A stretch of 64,000 nt of DNA from the NCBI GenBank assembly GCA_009760855.2, contig WPIO01000005.1:1865001-1929000 (forward strand). Reading direction: 5' to 3'. This document shows, piece after piece, positions 43,155 through 53,926 of this stretch; positions within the stretch are counted from its first letter, which is position 1, and every line of letters begins with the position of its first letter. Under the pieces are notes generated by a model, which saw nothing but the letters and a program-made list of their open reading frames with translations, did no database searches and had not been told where the DNA came from. A program made the translations under genes and the position numbers. The DNA comes from Cristatella mucedo. Lineage: Eukaryota; Bryozoa; Phylactolaemata; Cristatellidae.

Positions 43155-44030
43155 TGTATCAAAGAATAATGGATTCATTCTTTCAGATCTTGATGCGAAT
43201 GGAAATCGAATTATAAATTTAGCTGATCTTGTTAATGACTTTGATGCTGTTACAAAAGCTTATGCCGATGCAAACTTTGTTTTTAATTCAGAAATAATGA
43301 TGAATCTTGCAAATATTGGTGCTGGTATTAATCCTACTGATGAAGTAAATGTTAGTCAAGTAAATAATTATGTTAAAAAACTGGCGATTCAATGCTAGGA
43401 GATTTAAATATGAATAGCTTTGCTATAACATCTACTTATTGGAATTCTGGAAATAGTAATCCAGTTGTTCTAAATGATGACTATTGTGTTGCTTATGGTG
43501 GAATGAAAAGAGATGTATTACTAAGGAATTATCCTTCAACAACAAATATCAATATGGGTGGAAATTCAATAACAAACGTTGCAGAACCTATTAATCCTTC
43601 TGATGTTGCAACAAAGAATTATGTAGATAAAACACTTAAAAAAATAACGGAAGTAATATCAATCTCAATGGACACTAAAGCATTAAATTCAATAGTAAAT
43701 CTATCAACACCTTACTCATGGACAAATAAAATGGCTCCACCAATAATGATAGTAAATGTTATGGTTGTTGGAGCATCTAATTGTGTGTTTCTTAGATCTA
43801 GTTCAGATACTAGTGTTGTTTCAGGTGAAATACGTGCAATAAATACTTCTCCAACTGGTGTTAAATTAAAGTATTATGTATATTTTACTAGGTTACCGAT
43901 TGATTATTACTTCGTTGATAGCCTTGGGAAATTATGTACCCTCCTGAAAAGTATAAGTGAACTATTAAGACTATTAACACTTTTAACATTGTTGCTTTGT
44001 GTTTACCTTTATCTGCTGGAAATAGTTTAG
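43155..44030 (+). pseudogene. Fibre-like protein 4
   Basis: Plus-strand relative of the minus fibre cluster. Starts near MYQRIMDS, shifts, then shows three fibre repeats: DANGNRIINLADLVNDFDAV, MGGNSITNVAEPINPSDVAT with KNYVDKTL, and LNMNSFAITSTYW. The C-terminal part (PPIMIVNVMVVGASNCVF) is hydrophobic and beta-rich, like a head domain. Frameshifts occur near 43165 and 43385. A fourth member of this family is unusual for one element and may provide alternative receptor-binding proteins (inference). Confidence 0.6.
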
Positions 44031-44369
44031 AAATAGCGCAAATAGCTTCATGATCTAAACAATGATGTAATGAAATAGAACAACATTGTTTTTTTAAGTG
44101 TTCCTTAACTAATGAATACAGTTAGTTGGTTTTTCTTTTTTATTGTAACTAGAATTTATGTTACAGTAAGAACAGATTATAGAGTAGTTGTTACGAAAAA
44201 GGTTGGAATCAAATTCAGTTTCTTTCATATCTTTATTATAGATATCACAGCGTATTTCATACTATTGTTTTGGTCTTTCTGTTTTTAATGGTTTACAATT
44301 AGGACGACACGACTCTAAGTATTCAGTTTCGCTAAATGTATTTAAACATGCATCACAAAATATTTCCAT
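43900..44369 (-). pseudogene. Cys/His-rich small protein, possible zinc finger
   Basis: The minus start MEIFCDACLNTFSETEYLES is 10 bases from the divergent integrase start, and both fit the start motif. CDAC, SCRPNC and, after a TAG, IRCDIYNKDM and IICSYCNINSS give paired cysteines. Further downstream KEHLKKQCCSISLHHCLDHE adds Cys/His pairs. Stops at 44262 and about 44108 break it, and its end overlaps the fibre gene. It may be a binuclear zinc finger or RING-like domain, but no consensus is complete. Confidence 0.4.
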
Positions 44370-44379
44370 TCTCAATAGA

Positions 44380-45255
44380 ATGTCGTTTTTAACTCTAAAA
44401 GAAAGAAAAAAAGAAGGGAAATGTAATCCAGACTCAGATATTCAATCGAGTATTCAAATCAAGACCTAAGAATATTCGACGAGGTTTCTTTAATGTAGTT
44501 GAACCTAATGAAAGTCATCAAGCAGATATTTTGTACATGCCTAATGATTCTGGATATAAATACGCTTTGAGTGTTGATGTTGCTAGTAGATATAAAGATT
44601 CAAGACCGCTTAAAACTAAATCTTCTAAAGAAGTAACAAAAGCAATAATAGATATTTATAGTAAAAGTCCTTTGAAATGGCCTAAAAAGATAACAGTAGA
44701 TCCGGGATTAGAGTTCAAAGGAGAGTTTGCTAAAGAAATGAAAAGAAATAAAACGAGTGTTATAGAAGGTACTACAAAAAAGAGCGTTGCATTAGTTGAA
44801 AGAATGAATAGAACAGTTGCAGAGATAGCATTTACTGCACAGTATGAAAAGGAATTAAAAAGTATTAATAAAGGAGATTATACTAGAAATAAAGAGTGGA
44901 TTAATAATTTACCAAAGATTATTGATTATCTAAATAATAGTGTTACAAGAGTGATTGGTGAAGAACCTGCAACGGCGATAAAAAAGAACCAGTAAAACTA
45001 AAGAAACCAAAATATCATAGAAAAGTAGGAGAACAAGAACAGTTATTAGAACTGGGAACAACTGTTAGATATTTACTAGAACCAGGTGAACGAGAAGATG
45101 AAAAAAGAAGAAGAGCTACAGATGCGATATGGAGTTTAACTAAACATACTATCGTTAGAATAATGGTATTGAAAAAACAACAAGCTCGCTTTTGGGTAAA
45201 TGATGTTAAAAGGAGTTTTGTTAGAGAGGAGTTACAAGTGATTAAACAACATTAA
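44380..45255 (+). pseudogene. Retroviral-type integrase
   Basis: Polinton integrase of the rve (RNaseH-fold) family, which inserts the element and creates the target duplication. After a short N-terminal part with an early shift, the core shows HQADILYMP (first catalytic Asp, about 44524), TVDPGLEF (second Asp, about 44699) and VALVERMNRT (catalytic Glu, about 44798), a D,D-32-E spacing. The region TRVIGEEPATAIKK ends the core. After a shift at the A run near 44985, the C-terminal domain LLELGTTVRYLLEPGERED and VLKKQQARFWVNDVKRSF runs to a stop at about 45253. No HHCC zinc motif is seen at the N-terminus. Confidence 0.88.
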
Positions 45256-45639
45256 TTTCATTTTGTGAACTTCCCAATATAATTCCTTCAAACTCCTCTT
45301 TTGTAATTTCCTCATCAGATAAAGCATTAGTAATCTTTGAAATAATTCCAGAGTTAGCATGTAAAGAATTTCTTTTACGCTTATCTATTTCTGCTAGTAC
45401 ACCATCAACTGTTACAAACATTAAAGGTAGTGTTGAAAAGAATGAAACTACATGGCTAATATCTGGAATTGCTTGAATATAAGTACTGGAAACAGTTACT
45501 CCTAATGCTATTACTATATTTATAAGTTTAATTGCATATCTAGCTCTTGTCAATTTTGTTAGACATTATCTAATTTTTGTATTATATTGAATAGTTTCTT
45601 CATATTTTTAAGCGTGAAATCTTTTCTTAGATCTGGCAT
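45242..45639 (-). pseudogene. Small membrane protein next to the right end
   Basis: The minus start MPDLRKDFTLKNMKKLFNII follows TTATATAGAAA. After a stop and shift near 45560 the frame 45553-45242 continues with one or two hydrophobic segments (LINIVIALGVTVSSTYIQAI; VVSFFSTLPLMFVTVDGVL) and a charged tail. The stop overlaps the integrase end. Function unknown. Confidence 0.5.
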
Positions 45640-45736
45640 TTTCTATATAATTATTTTTTAATTAAAAATATTTCTGCTAATTAAATATTAAAACTATCAG
45701 TTTATTCAACAAAGTAACACAAATGATTGAATTTGA

Positions 45737-45845
45737 TGATGTGTTTTTACCTTTTACGATATCGGGAAATTTTTTGACAACCGAAGGTGAAACCGAGGTT
45801 GGAGAAAAATTTTGTGGTGTCGTAAAAGGTAAAAACACATCATCA
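45737..45845 (-). repeat. Right terminal inverted repeat of the Polinton
   Basis: Inverted copy of 19540-19648, ending AAAACACATCATCA. Like the left one it is nearly self-complementary over its whole length. Confidence 0.95.
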
Positions 45846-45850
45846 AGCGG
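45846..45850. repeat. Target-site duplication, right
   Basis: AGCGG, matching 19535-19539. Confidence 0.7.
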
Positions 45851-47519
45851 CAGCAATCGCAGAGAGTAGAGAACGACCGCCGCACGGCATGTCGTACCGC
45901 AATCGAATGCGAATGCTAGAGAATGGTGTAGCTTTATAGCCTCCTCCTAGGCAGTAAGTATAATTGCTGAACATATACATGAGCACTACAGCTTCAAGGA
46001 AGTATGGGATTGTCTGGTCCTGTTTTTACAAGCATTCTGGAAAAAAATGCAATCTTGCCAATAGGCAACGAAAAATTCTCTCCTGCTGCTGACTGTAACA
46101 CATAATTTCTATCAATCCTGAGCAGCCACCTCCATGCTACTCACTTCATCGACTTCCCTCCTGACTCAGCTATACTCCTTACTTTTCCTAGTTGAGTAAG
46201 AAAAAGTCTATTCGACTACCAAATGCATACTGAAAGCCGCACAGGGTTTTGAGTGCGCTATAGATATTTCTACCATAACACACATTTAGTATTTGTGGCT
46301 GTGTTTTTTCGTTACAGCCGAAAATACATTACAATTGGGGATGTGGGTATGAGCACAATCTTCCATAATGGCTAGACTGCTTGGATTCGGCTAGGAGGGT
46401 AAAAGAGTTAGAGGGTTACAACTTCTTATGCTGATGAGACTTTTTGTTCTGGTGATCTCTTTCGTATAATGCTCAAACTCGGCGCCATAAAACCCGACCA
46501 AATCCCATACTCACTAATTTTACCATTTAGAACTATTAATACCGTCGCCTATAAAAATGACCAGTTGGTAAACAATACCAAAGACCAAACCTTACCGAAA
46601 ACCCACATAACGTGACCCCCAGCTGGTTTGCAAGGGGCACTAGTGGCATACCAGTTGCACACCATGTAGTTGAAAACTAGCACTGGCAGTTTGACCATTG
46701 TAAACGCACTGTTTTAAATAAAGAATCGTGAATGAAGCTCTTAAATAAATGTATAACCTGTAGGCCAATACGATTGCTTTTGAGACACCATCAGGCCCAA
46801 CAAGGTGACACCGGCAAGCATGCTGATGGCTCCACACAAGCAATAACGTAGGAGGCCTGGATTCTGCACCATTATCGGTCTCGAGTCAACTTCAAGCCTC
46901 TCGGTAGCTTACGCAAACCATGCTTACCAACGGTTCCATTGGCCATGGCTGGAAATTTAGTCTAAAGGTCGGCGTACACCAGCAGCCGACCTGCTCAGTA
47001 AAGCTGAGGCTCTATGGAATGTGCGGCAGCAGAAGAGACGAGATTCAGAATTGTATGGCCAATATTGACTCTGGGTTACACTTACAGGACGCCGGACATA
47101 TTGCGCAGGAAGAGCTTCGAGCCTTTCTCGTTTAGGTCCGATCTAGTGCCACTGCTGCCACTACCTACATTATTGAAGCGGCTTGCATCGGTTGCTGCTT
47201 CTGAGAGCATGACGGTTAGAAATAAACATTAAAAAACCCGGTAGCCAGGTGCATACGAGCCAAAGGAAACGGACTAATACGAAGCCATCATCATAACTGA
47301 TAGGCTCCCAGACACAGAACTGCAGCAACACCAAGAACACAATCTCACCACTCGCTTGCCCATGCTCAAACACGCACGTGCACGCACACACACGCGGACA
47401 TGCACACACACGCAGACACACAAACGCACACACAAATTAACACGTGTGTGCGGCATACCACGTACCTATTGACATGGAATTGTTTGGAGTACACAAAACG
47501 CGCTGACCGTACCTGGCAG
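45851..47519. other. Intergenic sequence right of the Polinton
   Basis: No gene or known repeat is seen, apart from an imperfect CA/ACGC microsatellite at 47368-47446. All frames are short and unrecognised. Confidence 0.4.
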
Positions 47520-50036
47520 CACATCACAAAGCTCTTTTAGAGCGCCTCTCATCTCGCTTGAGCATCACTTGCACTGCTCTGCAGTGGTTCAGGTCCTATC
47601 TCAGTGGGAGACTCCAGAGTATTGACGTGAATGGACAAAGATCATCTGGGGTACCTCTGAAATATGGAGTACCTCAGGGCTCCGTGCTAGGTCCGGTTCT
47701 TTTCACGGTTTATACTCTCCCTCTTGCCCATGTGATTGATAAGCACAATCTAGGCATTCACTTCTATGCGGATGACACTCAGTTGTACCTTTGCTTTGAT
47801 CCTTCCCAGCCTTTGAGCAGCTCAAATTCTCTCAACTCACTTGCTGCATGTATTGATGACATCCAGCTTGAAAAAGCATACAAAAGATCCGGACTAACTG
47901 TCCATCGACAGGCATATGAAGACTACTGTAGGTCGTACCAATCAATCCTAGCAAAGGCTAAGTCTAGTTTTTATAAAAACATTGTTGAATCACAGATGCA
48001 CTATCCAAAAATGCTGATGTCGACACTAAACCATCTCCTCAACCGTTCCCAGATTAGCTCCTTACCGGATGATCCTTGTGATGATCTAGCCGATCACTTC
48101 TCTCGATTCTTTGTGCAGAAGATAGAAAAGATCAGGGAATCCATCCCTGCGATGACAACCACCCCAGAGAATGCTGTTCCTCGGTTCCTGGCTGCACCTC
48201 AATGTCTGCATTTAAGCAGGTCACTAGTGATGTAGTCCTAAAGTTCGTATCTCAATCAAAGAAGACAACAAGTCCTCTGGACCCTATTCCCACTGTCCTG
48301 CCCCTACGTTGCATTGATCTGCTGCTGCCATGCTTAGCTAACATAATTAATATGTCATTAGCCTCAGGTCAGGTCCCAGCACCTTTCAAAAAAGCTGTAG
48401 TCAGGCCACTTCTCAAGAAAGCTACACTAGACCAAGAGAACTTGAGCAACTACCGCCCAGTTTCCCTTCTACCATTCCTATCAAAGACACTCGAACGGGT
48501 CGTGGCGGACCAGCTGAACTCGTATATCTAAACCTCACACCTTGCTAGTAAGTTCCAGTCTGGCTTTAGAGCTAATCACTCCACAGAGTCAGCATTGCTT
48601 CGGGTATACAACGACCTACTTAGGAATGCAGACATGGATAGAGTGTCCCTGCTTGTTTTGCTTGATCTTTCGGCAGCTTTTGATACCATCGATCACAAAG
48701 TTCTTCTAGAGCGCCTCTCACCTCGCCTAGGCATCACTGGCACTGCTCCGCAGTGGTTCAGGTCCTATCTCAGTGGGAGACTCCACAGTATTGACGTGAA
48801 TGGACAAAGATCATCTGAAGTACCTCGAAAATATGGAGTACCTCAGGGCTCTGTGCTAGGTCCGGTTCTTTTCACGGTTTATACTCTGCCTCTTGCTGAT
48901 GTGATTGCCAAGCACAATCTAGGCTTTCACTTCTATGCGGATGACACTCAGTTGTACCTTTGCTTTGATCCCTCCCAGCCTTCGAGCACCTCAAATTCTC
49001 TAAACTCACTAGATGCATGCATTGATGACATCCGCACATGGATGGCGGCAAATTTTCTAAAACTTAACGATGATAAAACTAACTTACTAGTTATGGGCAA
49101 ACCCAGTGTGATCCAGAGATTGGAAAGGCTGACTCTCAAAATTGGCTCCGCCAGCATATCTCCAGTTGAATCAGCTCGAAATCTAGGTGTCATATTCGAA
49201 AGTGACCTCTCGTTAGACGACCATATCAGCTCCACAGTCAAATCCGCCTATTTTCAGCTTCATGACATTGCTAAAATTCGGGCTTGTTGAGATAAGGATA
49301 TCACATCTAAGTTGGTCCATGCATTCGTGACATCCCGTCTCCACTTCTGCAAATCACCGCTCGCTGGCCTACCAGCATGTGCGATCAGGCGATTGCAGCT
49401 GGTGCAAATTTCGGCTGCTAGGCTTGTCTGTCGTCAGCGTCGCAGTTTTCACATTACACCACTTTCTCGCCGACCTGCACTGGCTACCAGTCAAACAACG
49501 GATTGACTTCAAGGTTTTGTCGCTCACTATTAGGTCGTTTCTTTCTTTGGCTCCTGCCTATCTCTCAGGTATACTCCCCCATCAGGCCAAGTATCGTACC
49601 ACCCACTTTTCGGAATCCAACAGTCTACAAATACCTCGTAAAAATCTCAAATCCTTTGGAGACCGTGCATTTAGATCGTATGCTCCCAAAGCCTGGAACT
49701 CCCTCCCGACCTGCGTCAGAACATCCCCTGACCTGACCACATTTAAAAAGAACTTAAAAACACATCTATTTAGGACAGCATTTAGTGGGTCCCTGTGATT
49801 CGTCCTTCATGTGCTTATGGGTGCTGACATTGTGCATGCAGCCACTAACGAAATTTGCATGCTGACCCTGTGCATGTCACTCCTAGCCATGCTATTCATT
49901 TTGTTTGTTTATCAAGCATGATATTACTCACAATTCAATTGCATTTCCCTTTGCAGCAAATGTAAAGTGCCTAGATAGAGATTGAGTTCTTTGAGGGCGC
50001 ATTTTCAAGTGCATTATTATGATTAATATTATTATA
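47520..50036 (+). pseudogene. Chimeric CR1/L2-like LINE
   Basis: The first 350 bases encode part of the RT (YGVPQGSVLGPVLF, then YADDTQLYL). At 47868 the frame jumps without a break to a more upstream protein region, the linker before RT (LEKAYKRSGLTVHRQAYED). From there a collinear copy follows: linker, [31 protein letters not shown], a second YADDTQLYL (about 48940), the C-terminal region to 49798 and the 3' UTR with the ATT end near 50036. Frame breaks near 48200, 48530, 49290 and 49490. No endonuclease domain. Confidence 0.88.
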
Positions 50037-50674
50037 GCACATTGTTGCACAGCATTGGTAAGGTGTTCGTACATGGCTTTTTGCTGGCTGAGGAACTGCT
50101 AGTAACCGCTGGCTCCGAGAGACCACAAGGTGATAAACAGGTCGAGCATAGGAGAGCCCGAGGCGCGACCTGGAACAGAAAAATGAGAGCACCAACTTAC
50201 CAAATAGACCGGCAACAATTCTCTTAAGGGCTCTTTACAACTATGCACTATATTCTTGTACAATGCAGGAACTCATTTCTGATTTCGGTTGGATAACTTT
50301 TACGAGTCATGCCTATAATTGCAGATTATACAGTTTATGGTTATTATTCGATGAACTGTATAGTAAGAATTATCCAGCAGAAATCTGAAATGAGCTCCCG
50401 TGTATACATGCAGAGCTCAACTCTCATAGGAATGTTCACATTGATTCGTCATGTATTGGCTGAGTTGTGGAATTTACAAGGCATGCAGACAGAATGCAGA
50501 TGAAGCTGTTTAAAAGTCACAATCACGTACCTCGAAAGCAGCAAACATGTACCTGCATGTACTAAGGTTCAATCAGTTGAGACACAAGTCGGATAGGATG
50601 CAGAAATCGATATATATTTTTATTGTAGATATCTTATTTCTGGTTTACTTCCGAAAGTAGGCATGGTTTGCCTA
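50037..50674. other. Intergenic sequence
   Basis: Short frames without motifs; nothing recognisable. Confidence 0.4.
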
Positions 50675-51063
50675 ATAATAATTCATTTGATATGGTGCCC
50701 TCAGAGAACTCAATCTCTTTCTAATCACTTTACAATTGCTGCAAAAGTAGCAGGATCGAATGGCTAGTGGTAGCATGCTCAATGAAAACAAGCATCACAT
50801 GGTGAGGGTTACCATGCACAGTGTCAGCATGCAAATATGGTCAGTGGCAGCATGCACAGTGTCAGCATGCAAATATGGTCAGTGGCAGCATGCACAGTGT
50901 CAGCTTGCACAAGCACGTAAAGAACGAGCCACATGGACCCACTAAATGCTGTGATAAAAAGATGCGTTTATAGTTTTTTAAATATGGTCAGATCAGAGGA
51001 TATCATGATGCTAGTCGGGAGTGAGTTCCAGGCTTTAGGAGCATAAAAACTAAAAGCACGGTC
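50675..51063 (-). pseudogene. LINE 3' end fragment
   Basis: Minus-oriented 3' UTR and last codons of the LINE (SFYAPKAWNSLP near 51050). The UTR holds an expanded tandem repeat of about 39 bp (GCATGCACAGTGTCAGCATG units, 50812-50905). It is cut at 51063 and joined directly to the promoter-like repeat. Confidence 0.75.
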
Positions 51064-51430
51064 TTGAAAAGGCCATGCTCGTCCATTGGTCCTGAGGGAG
51101 TGCCTATCGTGGCTGCCAATAAACGCGCTCTGTTCATCTGCAAAGCGTCTTATCTTTACAGTCGAGTATTTCCGATGAGATGCACTCCTCTCAAGATCAA
51201 GTGACGACAAGGTCTGGCAGAGCGGTAAAGCCGGTCCGAAGGCTAGAACTTTGGAATAAGATCGATCCTATTTGCAGGGACGGTGCAATAGCAGGGCTAC
51301 CTGGGCGGAGCCACAACAACGTGATCAATCAGGAGAGGCCACGCTCGTCCATTGGTGCAGAGCGCACACATATCGCTGCTGCCTATAAACGCGCTCTGCT
51401 TATCCGAAAAGTGTCTTATCTTCTAAGTCG
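51064..51430 (+). repeat. Dispersed promoter-like repeat, copies 2 and 3
   Basis: Two overlapping partial copies of the unit at 11650. Both include CTCGTCCATTGGT and an AATAAACGCGCTCTG/CTATAAACGCGCTCTG box followed by TATC. The second copy also has GGGCGGAGCCACAACAACGT. Confidence 0.6.
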
Positions 51431-52135
51431 AGCCCGTGCAAATTTGCATTTATAATGACCTCGCATACCTTATGCATCATCGCTTATAGAAATAAGAAGT
51501 CTTAAGAAAACAGACTCGCCTAGTGCATCAGGCGTGAAAATGGTGCTCACCCATACAGGGCAGGGCGCCTGCATGCCCTGGCGCTGACCGGTTCTTCGTG
51601 CAGCATAATGCGGCTTTTCTTGCAGATGATCCTGGTGTAAGTATGTGATGCCGCTCGGGCGCCTCTGCCTATGTCTATTTGCCATGCGTCGGCTGCACAT
51701 TTCTCAAACCCCGGCAGAAAGTCGTTCTTGAACGCATCAAACTCCACACAAAACTCAATTCCTAGTATTGTCCTCAACAAATAGGTCCTTTCCTCGCAAC
51801 CAACCACAATCCCACGCTAAATAATTATGCAGAAAAATACAGAAAGAAGCCCTTAACCGGATCTCAGTAAGGATTAAACCACAAGCTCGTGGATTGTTTT
51901 CATAAGTTTTCTTATAATCGTTTTCGGCCAGCCGATGGAGCAATGAAGTTGTCATTGCCCAAACTTTAGGTGCTCGCTCTTAGCGACAAGGATCTTGAGT
52001 TTGAGTTATTTAGTCGGCGATTCTTCATTGTTGCGGACTACAGTCGGTGCTGATTGCCGTTAAGGCTCTACGGGCACTATATCAATAAGAGCTGATATTT
52101 CAGTTAGTCCTTAACTTTGTGTTACCTCTGTCGTT

Positions 52136-52198
<63 letters not shown>

Positions 52199-52639
52199 CT
52201 CTCTCTCGTTCAAGCATGGTTCAATTGTGTTTCAATTTTTAAAATTAAAAAATACAATATATTTATATTTCATGATTTAAATTATGCCCTACGCATAAGA
52301 TTTATGATGCATATTTTACTGTTAAGTATGTTGTGTTTGATACGTTGTGTAATTTAGATTATAGAATAAATAGAGCGTAATTTAGGTTATAAATAGGATA
52401 TTATATGTTAAAATAGAAGTGAATTTAACTTTAATTTTTTGTGGCTCCAAATGGTTAGCATCTATTGAATCTAGTTTTGTCGATAGCTGGTTGAACTATC
52501 GATGATGATTTACTTTTATTTCTCCCAAGTGCTGCGATACAACTTTGGGGTCACATAGCGGAATAAAGGGTGCCTAAGATCGAAACCTGAGCTACCATAC
52601 TTTCATATTTAAAGGCCTCGCCGGATTACAGAAAGCAGT
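51431..52639. other. Intergenic sequence
   Basis: Nothing recognised except a CT microsatellite at 52139-52206 and AT-rich sequence after it. Confidence 0.4.
52139..52206. repeat. CT microsatellite
   Basis: About 28 uninterrupted CT units, then CTCT/CATT variants. Confidence 0.95.
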
Positions 52640-52960
52640 TCACAGTATATCTGCTCTCTGAAGTCTTTCACTGACGTAGTAACTAACCCAGCGAGGCGAT
52701 CTGCCAGCAATACCTTGGCGAGTTGAGAGGCGCTCCAAAAGTATCTGGTATATACATATACATATATATATATGGTCAGTTACTCTAAAAGCTGCTCAGA
52801 GATCAACGAGATCAACAAGCACAGAGGCCATGCCCTGATTAGCATTCTTCAAATGCTCGGCTCAAATACCACAGCAGAGCAGTTTCTGTGGAATCGTTTA
52901 CTCAAAGTCCTGATCCGTGCTCACAACTCCAGCTGACGACTCAGACACAGTTTTTCTACG
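52640..52960 (-). pseudogene. Decayed LINE RT remnant
   Basis: Minus-strand matches to the RT region around the DTIDHK motif (GAGTTGAGAGGCGCTCCAAAAG, then AAAAGCTGCTCAGAGATCAAC), split by a TATATACA expansion at 52752-52774. No open frame. Confidence 0.55.
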
Positions 52961-53877
52961 CGGTTAAAGACACGGTGATAATAGAATCCAATTGAATTAC
53001 AGACTAACTGATATAAGACGTGCTCATCCAGAAATGACAGCCGAACAGTATTAATATCCTACTGTCGATAGACAGTCTCTCACGATGTCGCCAATGAAGA
53101 ACAGCGTATGTCAGACACGTCTTGCACGTCAGACTGCATATAGTGCAGCTGCCTTCCTCTATTCCCCTGGCGAGCCTCCTCAGCGCACTAGAAGTCAGCT
53201 GATTCCCTGAACACAAGCTCTCGAAAACCATTGCTATCGCGCGGGTGTTGTGCGAATAGAAATATTTGTCAGCGTACATTTTTCGCCGTGCGGCCCAAAC
53301 GTTGCCCAGCGTATGAAGCAGGTGAGAAGCGTCGCCATCGACGGCTGCACCCTGCCTCCTCATCTATTGTTAGTCGATACTTACAGGAGGGTGCGAATCA
53401 GAACTTTGCGATGGTGCACGCAGTGCTGCAATGCAGCACTAGCAGAGCTCCTGGGGTGACGAAATCTCGACTTTGAAGGGCGTGACACAAGTTCGAGGAT
53501 ATTTCTGTGTAGCTTGCTCGGCAAAGCACTTCAGCACATTGACAATCTACTATTTATTGAAATTTTGAATTTTCGGCTTAGATTTTTGTCTAGATCTGTG
53601 TAAAAATTTGAAAACTTTACTTGCGTGAGGAAGCAGTTCTGCTCTACTCCTGTTTAAATACGGAAACTATACCTAACTATAGTTCATAGGAGCACTGTTC
53701 TGTAATGTCGTCAAGTTCAGTTAAGCACAGCTCTTTAATTCACGGCATTTCAGAAGCGGATATTTTTGAATCCCTAATTCTGGCAGAGAGAGCAGCTAAT
53801 TTAACTTTCAATCACCTCATCCCTCGATCAGTACACAGATCTTACCTCTTCGTGATTAAAACGGTTCAGACACGAGT

Positions 53878-53926
<49 letters not shown>

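Larger units (their letters stand above)
19540..45845. mobile_element. Maverick/Polinton virus-like DNA transposon
   Basis: The element is bounded by 109-bp inverted repeats and a 5-bp target duplication, is AT-rich compared with its flanks, and carries the diagnostic Polinton set: protein-primed DNA polymerase B, retroviral-type integrase, A32-like ATPase, adenain-like protease, double-jelly-roll capsid protein and minor capsid proteins. Without the LINE and SINE insertions its length would be about 22.5 kb, within the usual range for the family. Virion genes and the integrase fill the right two thirds, and the polymerase the left third. Nearly all long genes are broken by frameshifts, so as read this copy would not be functional. 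Confidence 0.97.

Noticed and set aside
50812-50905. CRISPR-like spaced repeats
   Set aside because: The units are contiguous tandem repeats within a LINE 3' UTR, without unique spacers or cas genes.
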